Source of the DNA: Semisulcospira habei
Lineage: Eukaryota > Mollusca > Gastropoda > Semisulcospiridae
Assembly (NCBI GenBank): GCA_036245525.1
Contig: BTPG01000006.1
Span: forward strand, 92,370,950-92,434,949
DNA: 64,000 nucleotides
Direction: 5' to 3'
A model generated the notes under the pieces. It did no database searches and was not told where the DNA came from. It saw only the letters and a list, made by a program, of their open reading frames with translations. The position numbers and the translations under genes were made by a program. This document shows positions 10,440-22,700 of the stretch, one piece after another. How positions within the stretch are numbered: the stretch's first letter is position 1; each line of letters starts with the position of its first letter.

Positions 10440-10639
10440 CCGGTGTATTGCGCACTTATGTTGCGCTCATTTACGCGTGTTTCGAAAGGCTGTCTGGCCA
10501 AAGGACCAGTCTTTCGCTACATAAAGGTCACAACCTTTAGCCTTTGAACTAATTTGCAACATGTGTCCTCATTGGATGAAACGTTTCGCAATGACCAACC
10601 AATAACTCCGTTAGTATTTATTACTCTACTTCCGACAGC
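10440..10639 (+). promoter_or_regulatory. Probable PINX1 promoter and 5' UTR
   Basis: Placed by position directly upstream of the PINX1 start codon. The stretch is locally richer in CG dinucleotides than the flanks (GCGCCCGGTGTATTGCGCAC and ACGCGTGTTTCG near 10436-10480). A CTACATAAAGG TATA-like string lies near 10517-10527 and CCAAT-type strings (CCAACCAATAACT) near 10595. The transcription start cannot be fixed from sequence alone. Confidence 0.4.
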
Positions 10640-10712
10640 ATGGCGATGCTAGCAGAGCCTCGGCGTAAGCAGAAGTTTGGTTCTGACCCAAGAAATACCT
10701 TCTGGAGCAATG
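10640..10712 (+). CDS. PINX1: PINX1 coding exon 1
   Basis: Encodes the conserved N-terminal 24 residues (MAMLAEPRRKQKFGSDPRNT then FWSN) and the first base of the next codon. The donor is G/GTATTA. The second in-frame Met two codons later is a possible alternative start; the first aligns better with the family N terminus. Confidence 0.88.
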
Positions 10713-13700
10713 GTATTACTTTTTCAATGAATATGAACAGAGAGAAATGAACTTTTTGTACATACGCATCGTAACAACTTTATTCAATATGATAAATTTT
10801 ATCAGCGCTGAATGCCATGACTTTCGGGCAGTTTCACCTCCCAGCGGTCCTGAGTGTTCATAATTTCCATCCACTGTTTTGTGTGTTTGTGTGTGTCTAC
10901 TCATCAACAGACTGAGGACTATTGTCGAGATATAATTAAGTGTTTGTCTGTTTTCCAAACACACTGGCCATTATATTTCTTTCATTTCAAGGAGCGGAGA
11001 TTTTTTAATATACGTTCATTCAAAACAAATACAAGTAATCCCAGACCCTCTTTGACCTCTCTCTCTCTCTCTCTCCCCCCCCCCCCCACCTACCCACCCA
11101 CACACACACTGTCACACATGCACACCTTTTTTTTTTGTTAGTATTTTTTTACATATTTATTTTCTTATTAATCGCACCCTTTCTCAATCTTGGGATTACC
11201 AGATTAATATGATGATGTATAATATTTGCGCTGTGCAGTGCACGCGATTGTGTCAACTTCAACAGACTGATACAATACCGCATGTTCAGATGTTTGTGCT
11301 GTGCATGCGGATACTGTATAGGCGCCTTAATCAGTGGATGAAATTTTGACTCCATGGTAATGAAAATACTCACCCATTAGCCCACCAAGGAAGTTCATGT
11401 TATGGTTACACATTGCTGGTGACTGAGCTATGTCCCCATAAAAATTAAAAGTTTCATACATGAGTAATTCTCTACTGTTGATGACTGTTAATACGGGGAC
11501 ACTTGTTCTGATCTAGCTAGTCACGGACTTTGACCCAGTCACATACAATTTTATTGTCAGAATTTATTCTCAGGATGGCTACAGCAACAGCAGGACCAGA
11601 TACATGTATTACAGATTTGACTATTGTTGTATGTGTACCTCATTAAAAATAAAATGTGTGAAAAATCATCCAAAAGTTGACACAAAAAAACGGAGAGAAT
11701 TTTATACCTTGACCCATTTAGCCCCGAGTCCCTGCAGCAGGAGATTAACCATGATTATTCAAGGGTAGTGCCAGATTAGCTTGGCACCTTATCATGGTCA
11801 ATCCACCTCCGGCAACTGGTACACAGTTCGTTCAGTAACACTTCCAAAATTTGGGAAAAGCACCCATGGAGCGAAAAGGGTTAGTTGTATCCAGGGTTGG
11901 AAGATTTAACGATTTAACAAATTAAATTTTTGGTTAAAGAAAATTTAACGCGTTAATGTTTTTAAAAAGTTAAAGAAAATTCAACGAATTAAAAAATAAA
12001 AGTAATGATTATCGATTTCTTTCGTTAAAAATTTCGTTACTTCAGTTCGTTTTTCCGCCACGAACAACATGTGCCTATGCGCAAAGCCGGTTTGACCCAG
12101 TTGCAGCCGGTTTGAGGCGGTTTGGAGGATCTATGCCTCTGGGTGAAAAACTTAACGGATCCCCTTTGCTTGAGAAGATCATGAGCGTAGATTATCCCAG
12201 GAAGAGGCATAGATCCTAACGAGCCCCCTGCAGTTGTGGGGGCTCATGAGGATCTATGCCTCTTTCAGTTGGGTGGTTTTCGTTTCAGGAGTGAGAAGGC
12301 AGATGGCACTCGTACAGCAAAGATTGGACAGGTGAAAAAAATTAACGGAGCCCCTTTGCTTGAGAAAATCACGAGCGTAGATTATCCCAGCAAGAGGCAT
12401 AGATCCTTACAAGCCCCCGCAGTTGCGGGGGCTCATGAGGATCTATGCTTCTTTCAGTTGGGTGGTTTTCGTTTCAGGAGTAAAAAAGCAGATGGTACAG
12501 CAACGATTGGACAGGTGAAAAACTTAAGGGATCCACTTCGCTTGAGCGAAACAAGAGCGCAGATTATCCCAGCAAGAGGCATAGATCCTCATGAGCCCCC
12601 GCAGTTGCGGGGGCTCATGAGGATCTATGCCTCTTGCAGTTGGGTGGGTTTCGTTTCAGGAGTGAGAAGGCAGATGGTACAGCAATGATTGGACAGCACA
12701 GGTGAAAACCTGAAAGGGTGCATGCATACATAACCCACCACCCCCCCGCCCCCCCCCCCCCTCACCCAAGACTGCTGGGGTTCTTGAGGATCTATGGCTC
12801 TTGCACAGATGAGTGGATTTGTCAGCAGCGCGAAATAAGATGAAACAAGCTTGAATTGTTCCATTTTTAGCCGCATGACTTTTTCTTGCGCTGTGCAGTT
12901 TTCCGAGTTTTTTTTTTTTTCTTTCTTCCCCCTTCTCATAACTACTGCATGTAACTGGCCAGATAGTGTGTTAGCTAGTGGGTAGAGAAGGAAATCTGGT
13001 GGCGTGTCACTTTTCAACTGCATGCCACTTGTTTTGTCTGAGCTGAACAATAAATGATCATTCGTGTATTTAACGCAAATTTATTTCATTAAAAAGAAAA
13101 ATTAAAGAAAATTTATTTCTTTAATTTTCAAAAAAAAGTAAAGAAAATTTATTTCTTTAACCTTTTACCAGAATTAAAGAAAAGTTATTTCATTAAAGAA
13201 AAAAAGTAATGACTATCAACCCTGGTTGTATCGTGTTGGAGGCCATCAAGGGTTTGAAGTTATTTACTCAATTACTGATTGGTCTATGATATACTGTGGT
13301 AGTCTGCTTTTGAAGATCCTGATAGATACATCTGTTTTCTTCTTCTTCTTCTTATTCTTGTCGTTCGCAGTGGGCTATACGGTCAGTCCAGCACCGGCGA
13401 TGAATGACATCGTTTTCTCCAGGTCTTCTCGACTGCCGTAGAGTTTGGTCTGCAGTGGAGTTGGCGACGGCCACACTAATTTTCTTTCATCGTCCAGTAG
13501 GGGGCATCTCTGGAGAATGTGTTCTGCTGTTTGGTCTTCCTGACCACAGGCACAGGTTGGTGATGGCGCCAGCTTGAGCTTTCTGTTCATGTGAGCGTTC
13601 AGTCTGTTGTGGCCGGTACGCAGTCTGATCAGGACGACTTGCTGCTCTCTGGTCATTGTGTGGTAGTCGTCTCTGTTTGACCTCGGCCTCATCAATGCCT

Positions 13701-16700
13701 TGATGATTGTCTTTTGCTCACTATAGCTGACGCTGTTTTCTTGTTGATCTTTTGTGGCTCCTTCTTTTGCCAGCTCGTCTGCCCTTTCATTTCCTGGTAC
13801 CCCACACTGGAGAACAACTCTTCTGGTTTGTCTGACCTTCTGCAAAGCTCTGGTCAGCTGGGGGAGCTTGTCGTTCTCAAGGGCCTGAAGGACTGAAAGG
13901 GCATCGGAGAAGAAGACGACTTGGTAGCATGGGTCTGTGGAATTCTGAACCATGGAGGCGGCCTGCATAAGTGCTTCAGTTTCTGCTTTGTAGTTTGTGA
14001 TGTGTTTGCCGGTGGCTACACTGGATGTGGCTGTATGTCCTCCTGGGAACTGGATCAGGATGCCAGCACCTCCATTGGAAATGGCATTTGTTGCTGATCC
14101 ATCAGTGTAGATGTGGATCCATGCCTCCTTTGGGTACTGTTCGTCGATCAGGGCTAGGGTGAGTGCCCATCGAACGGTGTCATCCTGACTGTCTCTTGAG
14201 GCAGCATGTGGGACACTGGTGCAGATCTGGATGTCTGGTTTGTCCACTGCCCAAGGGTTTTCCTCTTCTTCTGTGATCAGAGGTAGAGTGCTCTGTGGAA
14301 GGACTTCTCTGTACTGTCGAGAAAGTCGCATGCTCTCATGGACAAAGCTGCTTCTTTTGAGCCGGTTCTTGGTGAGGTTGCTCAGTCTGTGCTTCATAGG
14401 GTGGTCAGGCAAGCACCTGAGCTTCTCCGCCTGTACCATGGTTTTGGCTTCTCTCCTCTGGCTGAGAGGCTGCATTGTGGTCAGCTTCTCCATTTCCTTG
14501 ATTGGTGTGGATTTCATTGCACCAGTGATGAGTCGAAGAGCCTGGTTTTGCACTCGGTCGAGGGTCTGCAGGTTCGTCTTGGCTGAGGTTGACCACGCTG
14601 TGGAGCCGTACTCGAGGTGGGGCCTGACTGTTCCCTGGTATACTGTCTTCAGTATCTTCTCGTTCGCTCCCCAGGTGGTGCCTGCCAGTTTCCTGAGTAT
14701 GGCCAGCTCGCGCCGGGCCTTCGCTTCTGCCTGTGCAATGTGTGGTTTCCAGGTCTGACGTCTGTCGAAGGTGACACCAAGGTAGGTAGCTTCTTCATCC
14801 TCTCTCAGAGGGGTTCCACCAAGCTTGATGGTTCCGGCTTTCTGCTTTGGGGACAGTGTGAAGAGGGTGGTGGAGGATTTCTCCTTGTTGACGGAGATGC
14901 ACCAGTCTTCTGCCCATGCGTTCAGCTTGTCTGCCGCTAGCTGCATTCTGTAGGTGGCAGTACTTGCATGCTCCTCCTTGCACCAGATCACAAGGTCGTC
15001 TGCGTATAGTGCAGCTTTGATTCCCTTGGGCATCTCAGACACCAGATCGTCGATGAAGAGAAGGAAGAGGGTAGGGGAGAGGACTCCGCCTTGCGGGACG
15101 CCATGACAGAGGAGGAATTTCTTGCTTTTGGTCTGGTCGACGCTGACTCTTGCCCTGCGGTTGAAGAGGTAGGAGCGTATCCACTGGAACATGTTACTGG
15201 ACACGCCTTTTCTCAGCAGTTTGACAAGCAGCCCATCTTTCCAGACCTTGTCAAAAGCCTTCTGAAGATCAATCCAGGTTACAAAGACCAGCTTCTGCTC
15301 CTGGAAGGCATCTTCAACTTCCTGCGCCAAGTAAGTGACCTGGTCTTCGGTGCTGCGGAACTATCGGAAGCCAGCTTGTTCAGGGGCGAGGAGGTTCCTG
15401 GATTCCAGGTAACACCTGAGGCGCTCGTTCACAATTCTCTCCAAGGTCTTCACAACACAGCTGGTGAAGCTGATTGGGTGATAGCTGGTGGCCTTCTTTG
15501 GATCCTTCCCTTTCTTTAGAATGGGGATCAAGATCGCTTCTCACCAGAGTTGTGGTAGCGATCCTTCTTGCCAGCTCCTGTTGAGGACCTCAAGTAGCTT
15601 GTTTTCTGCTGCACTACCAAGGTGGGTTAGCATCTCGTTGGTGATGCCATCTGGACCAGGAGACTTCTTCGCCTTCAATTTTTTGAGAGCTATATGAAGC
15701 TCTTTGTGTGTAAGTGGTTGATTCATGGCGTCCGCTGTTGCTTGTTTGGCAGGTCTCTCTCTTTGCTCTCTTCTTGCTTCTCTCTGCTTTTTGGGGCTAA
15801 CATGGAGATTGCTCTCAGCTGCATAGCTTTCAGCAAATTGGTTGGCAGCATGCTTTCCTGTTAGTATCTTCCCATTTTCTTCTAAGGTGATGTTTCCTTT
15901 GCTCGTGTTCTCATCGTTCAACTGCTTGGTCAGTTTCCAGAGCTTTCTGCCGTCCTTCTCAAGGTTCAGGGAGCTTGTTTTCTCTTGCGAGCTCCTGCGT
16001 CTTGCATGTAGCTTCTTCTTGAGAAATTTGGCTTTGGCTTCCTGGAGGCGGATGTTGTTTGCCTGTGATGGGTTAACTTCTGCTTCCCTTCTGGCATCTG
16101 CTAGATCATCATCCAGTTCCTGCAGTTCATTGCTCCAGTAGGGCTTATAGTCTTTTCTAGCACCTCTGGGTATGGACTCGCGCGCTGCTCTGAGGATGCT
16201 CATGTTGAGGTCCTTCACCACCATGTTGATGTCTCGACCTTCGATTCGAATGTCTTTGGTGAGTTCGCTTGTGCGGTGTCTAAAGAGGAACCAGTTCGCT
16301 CTTTTGTAGTTCACCGTGGGAAGGTTGCATCAGTGTAGGACTCCGTGCCCATGGTAAAAAAGACTGGCTGATGGTCACTTCCACCTAGCTGTTCTCCGAC
16401 CTCTGCTGGCTTGCTTGTGCATGTCTTCTGTGCAGAAGGCTAGGTCAGGAGTCGATGTAGTGTGCCATCTTCTGGAGTAGAACGTGGGGCAGTCAATGGG
16501 ACTGTTCAACAGAATGAGATCATTGTCGTCCTGCCAGTTCTCCACCTCTTCTCCTCTCCGATCCAAGTGGTCGTATCCCCAACTTTGTGAGTGACTGTTG
16601 AAGTCGCCCACCACAATGAAGTTGGAGGCCTTAGTGGGGATCGTGTCAGGGATGAGTGGTCTGTCGTTGGGGCAGTAGAAGTTGACCAGCTGGAAATCTG

Positions 16701-19700
16701 CTGTCTTGGTCTGGATCCGAATCACTTGGTACTCGGAGTTTTCCATGTGCGTATCGATCAAACAGGCGTTGATGTTGTTCCTGATCAGGGTCAGGATTCC
16801 TCCCTTGCTTCGATCTGTTCTGTCGGACCTGAAACACTGGTAGCCTCTCACTTTGAAGGACTTTTGGGGTGTCAAGTGCGTCTCCTGAATACAGCAGATG
16901 TTGATGTTCTTCTCATGCAGGATATGCTCCAACTCGGTCTTCTTGTTCAGAATGCTTTCTGCGTTCCAGTGCATGACCTGAAAAGGTCGCTGCTGACTGG
17001 GATTCTTCCTGGTTGTGGTGGTGCCAGTAGCTCTCCTCCCGCGTCCCCTGGCACGACAAGACGGACGTGAGGGACCTCCAGTAGCTGAGGGTCCCTTAGA
17101 GGCATGGGACCCGACGCTGCTCCACCCTGGAGGGTCTTCAGTGGGCAAGCGCCATTATCGTCAATGGTAGTTGGCCATATAGTCATGATTGCGTGTTTGC
17201 GTGGATCCATGGTTTATCAGAATGCGCCGTGCAGCCTGGGTCCTCCGTCTTCAGCATTCGAGGTTTCTGTCGGGGTTACCTCACCCTTAGCTCCTGGTAT
17301 GCGACCTTCCCTGGGAACACAGGGTGGCTAGAGCTTTATGCGGCTCTTGATTGCATGATAAACCTGTCGTTGGACACATGGGGAATTGCAGTGGAGGTAC
17401 AGTGCCACCTGCTACCCCGCCCCGTCCTGGTAAGCTCATCGCCATTTGGTCCACGACTGCTTGCGCAGCTAGCCTCCATATCTGAAGGCCGTTCCCCTAT
17501 CCGCCACCCGGGGACGCGCTAGGTTGGGGATGGTCGCCCCACTGAAAATCCCACACTGGGTTAAGGAAGTTCAGCATGTCCTTGACATCTGTTTTAAAAT
17601 ACCCATTAAATTAAAGGTCCTTTTCTAAAATTTAGAAACACTGCCCCTAAAAAAAAGTGTAATGTGCATTACACGTGGTGTCACACTCGCACATTGCAAC
17701 ATTACTTATTACAAGAATATAATAATATACAGTTATAATCCTTTCTGCTTCAGATAACGCTGCCTCACAGTCATCATCATCATCATCAGTCCCTTGCCCG
17801 AACTGGGCGTTGGGGGGACTGAAAGGCAGCAGCAACAGACAGTGCTCTCCACTGAGTTCTATTTTGGGCGGTGGCAAGCAAGTCTGGCATCTCGAGTTCG
17901 GTCCATTCTTTTATGTTTGCGACCCAACTCTTTCTCTGACGACCTCGCCGACGACTTCCTTCGAGAGTGCCTTGGAGGATAGTCTTGGACAAGGTGTTGT
18001 GTCGGGTCACGTGGCCAAACCAAGCAAGCTTGCGCCGTTTCACAGTTGCCAGAAGGGGTTCATGTGGGCCCACCAGGGAAGTGACGATGCTCCGTACATA
18101 TTCCTTGGTCTTGTGCTCGCGGTACGAGATGCGGAGCAACTTCCTCAGGCACTTGTTCTCAAAGGCCTGGATTTTCTTTTCTGAGTCTGCAAGCAGTGTC
18201 CAAGTCTCACAGCCGTAGAGTAGAATAGACACTACGAGGGACTTGTAAAGCCTGTACTTGATGGTGAAGCTGATGGAGTTACTTCGCCATATCCTGTCCA
18301 GCCTGGCCATTGCGGATGTTGCTGTACCTATCCTGATACGGATCTCTGCTATGCAACTACCGTCTTTGGACAGGGTGGCTCCCAAGTACTTGAAGCTATT
18401 GACCTCTTCTAGCTTCTGGCCATTCATGTGAATATTGCTGCTGCTGTCGCTTGTGGTGTTGATCATCACTTTGCTTTTATCCGTACTGATCTCCATGCCA
18501 TAAAACCCTGCGCTACTTGAAAGTTTGTCTGTCAGGTTTTGGAGCTCACTATTGCTGCCTGCCATGAGGTCAATGTCGTCTGCGAATCGAAGATTGCACA
18601 GGGATCTGCCACCAATAGAGATTGAAGTATGGTGGTCGTGGAGGGTTTCCTGCATGATCTTCTCCAGGAATATGTTGAAAAGGACAGGAGAGAGCAGGCA
18701 TCCTTGACGGACACCGATCGTCGTCCTGAAGAACTCGCCTGACTGATTGTTAAGTAGAACCGCGCTGCAGGCGTTCTTGTAAAGCGCTTCTATCATTTGG
18801 ATCAGTCCCTCCTCTATGTTGAACGATCTCATGACTTGCCAGAGTCCGTCGTGCCAGACGCGATCAAATGCTTTCCTGAAATCAATGAAGTTGTGGTAGA
18901 GTTCGCGCTGATGCTGCAGATGTTTCTCGATCAGGGCGCGGCAGTTGAAAATCTGCTCTACAGTGCTTCTTCCAACTCTGAAGCCAGCCTGTTCTTCTGC
19001 CAGCAGTTCCTCGGCGAAAGTTTTGAGGCGGTTGAGAATGATTCTAAGCATTACTTTGCTAGGGTGACTTATCAGACTGATAGTTCTGTAGTTCTGGCAC
19101 TGTTTCAGGTTTCCTTTCTTGGGGAGCGGGATCACTAGAGACTGTGTCCATTCTACTGGCCATTTCTTTTGCTCCCAGATCTTTTGACAGAGTGTAGTGA
19201 GGACCTTCGTTGTTACTTCTCCTCCATGTTTCAACAGTTCAGCAGGTACGTTGTCTATACCTGGAGACTTTCCTCCCTTCAGGCCGCGTACGGCTGCTTC
19301 CACCTCTTCAGCTAACACTGGCAGGTCTTCAGCCTTCCTGGCCCCAGCCTGGTTGTTTTGGAGGATGCTGGTGTCTGGCTCAGCCTTGTAATTATACAAG
19401 TCTCGGCAGTACTCAGTCCATCTGTTTAGTACAGCAGTGTTTTCCGTAAGGAGTTGGCCGCTGCTGTCTTCGATGACTGTGGCTGTTCGCTGTTGAGTCT
19501 TGGTGAGGGTCCTTAGCGTTTCATAAGCCTTCTTGCTGTTGCCGTTTGCCATGGCAAACGGCCTCACAGTAATACACATGTATACAAGTCTGTCTCTTAA
19601 GTTTTTGTTGGTTTGTCACCAAACACTAAAGTGATGGTGTCACATTGTAACATGTTTTAAGGTTTTTGCACCAAGCAAGTATGCTTGAATTAACATTAAA

Positions 19701-22700
19701 ATTCATTTTACACAAGAACAGTAGGCCCTACTGCTTTTAATGTAAAGTTGAAGTAACTTTATGGCATGATGAACACACATTTCTGTACAGATCAGACACA
19801 TTTTTACTTTGTAGCTCTACCTCTTTTCCACTTTTTAGCCACCAACAGTGGAGAGTACAGCGTATTCATGTAAAGTCATTTTCAGATGAGAGCAAGTTTG
19901 GCCAGCGCATGTTGGAGCGGATGGGCTGGAGTAAAGGGAAGGGACTAGGAGCCAGTGAATCTGGTCGTACAGAACACATCACACCTTCTTTCAGGCAGAA
20001 AGATGACCCCAGAGGTAAGCAGCTTTCTCAGCCGGGTTGTCCTCAGCTAATAAATTACTCAGCATTATTAACCCATTTAGCCTTGGAACCCTGCAGCAGG
20101 AGATGAATTGATCATGATAATTCAAGGGTAGTGCCTGAAGGCGCCAAGCTCATCATACACTACCCTTGAATTATCACGATCAATCCATCTACTACAACTG
20201 GTACACAGTTGTTAGTTCAGAAATGTTGCCCATTCAGCCCCGACACCCTAAAGCAGGAGTTTGGATGGACCATGGTAATTCAAGGGTAGTGCCAAATTGG
20301 CTTGGTACCGTTATGTATGCCCAAAGTTAGCTTGAAGTTTACTATGTGAAGTCACTCGGCAGTATGAAGGTACCACTTCAAGAAGCTGACCAAAGTAGAC
20401 TATGATTGCTGTCGCTCAGTTGCAACTTGCATAACCCATTCAATACCAGCTGACGCAGCCTGTTTCTGTAATCTTGGATAATTCAACACCCAAAAAAACC
20501 CTTGCTGTTCCAGGAACATGGATTCAAAGTGGTGTCAGCAAGAGGCATAGATCCTCATGAGCCCCCGCAGTTGTGGGGGCTCATGAGGATCTATACCTCT
20601 TGCAGGTTGGGTGGTGTTCAAATTTTCTCATCACTGGTCAGGTTACAGATCATAATTGATGGATGAAACTAAGCTTTTGGGGACAGTAGTATAGTTACAG
20701 TTCCTCACTCATTTTGTCTCCCCGTCTGCAGGTGTAGGATGCAGCAAGAACCATGCAGACAACTGGTTGGCTCACCAAGATGACTTCAACTCATTGCTGG
20801 AATCACTGAACACTGAGCAGGACTCTGCTGCTGTTTCAAGCACAAAAGACTCAAACCCCAAAGGCGTAGCCAGCCTGGAGGAGAAGTCCAAGTCCTCGCG
20901 TAGCCGAGTTCAGTAAGTAATGAGTAACGCAAGGTGTGGCTGGAGAAAAACGGAATGAGAAGCTAAATTGAGGGGGAATATTTCAAAATTTCTCTGTTGT
21001 CTGTTAGCTCCTTCACTTCCGAGGAAAAGAGGCTTGCAAATCCTCAGGAGCCGTGTCACTATCAAACTAAGCACTGATTCAGGCTGTACCCTTGAACTGT
21101 TATGATAAAAAAAAAATCACCAGCAATTCTTAGTAATCGGGCAAGATGGCGGCCATGCAACACCACCTGGCCGCCCGCTCCGGCAGAAATGGTCGCCACC
21201 GGCAGTATTCTAGCAGATATTGTACCTTCGTTTGATATACGATGTCAGGCCCTGAAATGCTGCATCACAACCGGTATTTCTTTTCGATGACTTTTGGTAA
21301 TTTGATGTGCTGTGACTGTTAATTGGGATTTTATATTTTTCTCCGCTGTGCCGCTATGCTGGGAGTTGATACACGCTGATTCTTGTTGTACCAAGCGGAT
21401 ATCAGAAGAACAGCGCGCGCTATGCTGTGGCAATATAACCAATGTGCTTTCCTCCCCTTTCATCATCTCATCTCAGTGGCTCTTCCGGCACACAACGCTC
21501 AACATCACTGCCTGCACTAGTGCACTCAACGAAGCTTCAGGCCCCACATTCCAGCCGAATGATGTAATGACACACACCTCCCAGACGCAGTGACTGTGTT
21601 TCTTACTGAACATCCGCGTGTGTACTCTTTAGAAACCATTAATTTTGGACTGCTTTTCATGTTAATGATGTAGTTCTACTACTTTTGCTTTTAAAATGAC
21701 TATGAAGTTATATACTAGTTAAGTTCAGTATAATTAAGGTGGTGACTGTTTATGCCGGAGCGACTGTCTAATCACCGGCGCTGTACTATGGCGGTGACGG
21801 GCCCCCAGGTGCTGTTTGACCGTTCAGTTTTATGTAACCTAGATGGAGATCATCTCTGTATCGACGCGGGTATTTTGTTTTCTATTGTTAACTTGTTTTA
21901 TGTACTAGTTTTTTAGCCAAGTAGGAACTTAATAAAGAACATTATAATAGTGTGTTCAGGAGACATAGGGCTGTCTTAGTTTTCCGTTTTTGTCAAGGAG
22001 TTTCGGGTCGGGATGAGGCCACTGGCGCTGGCCATTAGATGCCTTGGCAACGGGCTTCACCCGTCCCGAGTCATTGTCCATTTTGTGGCTCTGTTATTGT
22101 AATCTGTGGAATGAGCGAGTGATATCTGTATCACCACACTCCCCACCCCAAGTTGACTGTCGTAATGTATTTCACTTTTTGTGGTTCGCGAGCCGTTGTC
22201 TAAGCGTGCGCATGCGTGCGTGAGTTGTGAGTGTGTGCTTAGAGTTATAATTATTATAAGATAAGCGCATTATAAATACCGTAATTATTATTTATTATTA
22301 TTAGTGAATGAATGTAAGCAGCACCTGTGGTGGCAAAAAATGTGAATTTCCCCATGAGGGATTAATAAAGTAGTATTGTATTGTATTGTATTGTATTAGT
22401 GGCAGAGGATCATCCTGCTGTATTGGTGTATATTTACCATATTCCCACCCGGGTCTGCCCTGGGGGACTTGGGTGGGGTTAACTACTTTTTAGTTCCCAG
22501 GGTCACCCTGGTCAGCCCCACAGGGTGAGTTTTCCCCTCTATTCTGAGGCATGTGTTTCTGTCTACCCTTGGTCCATTCACCTGTATTATCATTTTTTAA
22601 ACTCTCCCTACTGTCTGCGCTGCCTGTAGCTCTTAATATTGGATGTGTGTTGCTAAATGGTCTTGGCTTTATTTAGGCCCCATGTCGTAGGTTTATTTAA

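Larger units (their letters stand above)
13338..17530 (-). mobile_element. LINE-C: I/Nimb-like non-LTR retrotransposon with RNase H
   Basis: Runs from a 5' UTR near 17530 to a (GAA)n-type 3' tail at 13338-13360. It carries an APE endonuclease, an RT and an RNase H, the combination typical of the I superfamily (I, Nimb and relatives). The coding part is interrupted by stops or frameshifts near 15335-15540 and 16315-16375, so the copy is inactive. Its 5' UTR shares two motifs with LINE-A (see findings). It sits in PINX1 intron 1 in antisense orientation. Confidence 0.82.

Noticed and set aside
12180..12640. Possible CRISPR-like array
   Set aside because: The repeats are long (170-190 bp), inverted internally and lie within a hAT element of a eukaryotic genome.
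12236..12688. 150-codon frame with repeated EDLCLFQLGGFRFRS-like text
   Set aside because: It is the tandem hairpin array of the hAT element read in one frame; no start context and no conservation argument.
14219..14758. Plus-strand frames over LINE-C and other LINEs (also 50240-50545, 60286-60735 on the opposite strands)
   Set aside because: They are antisense to RT or endonuclease codons and have no independent features.
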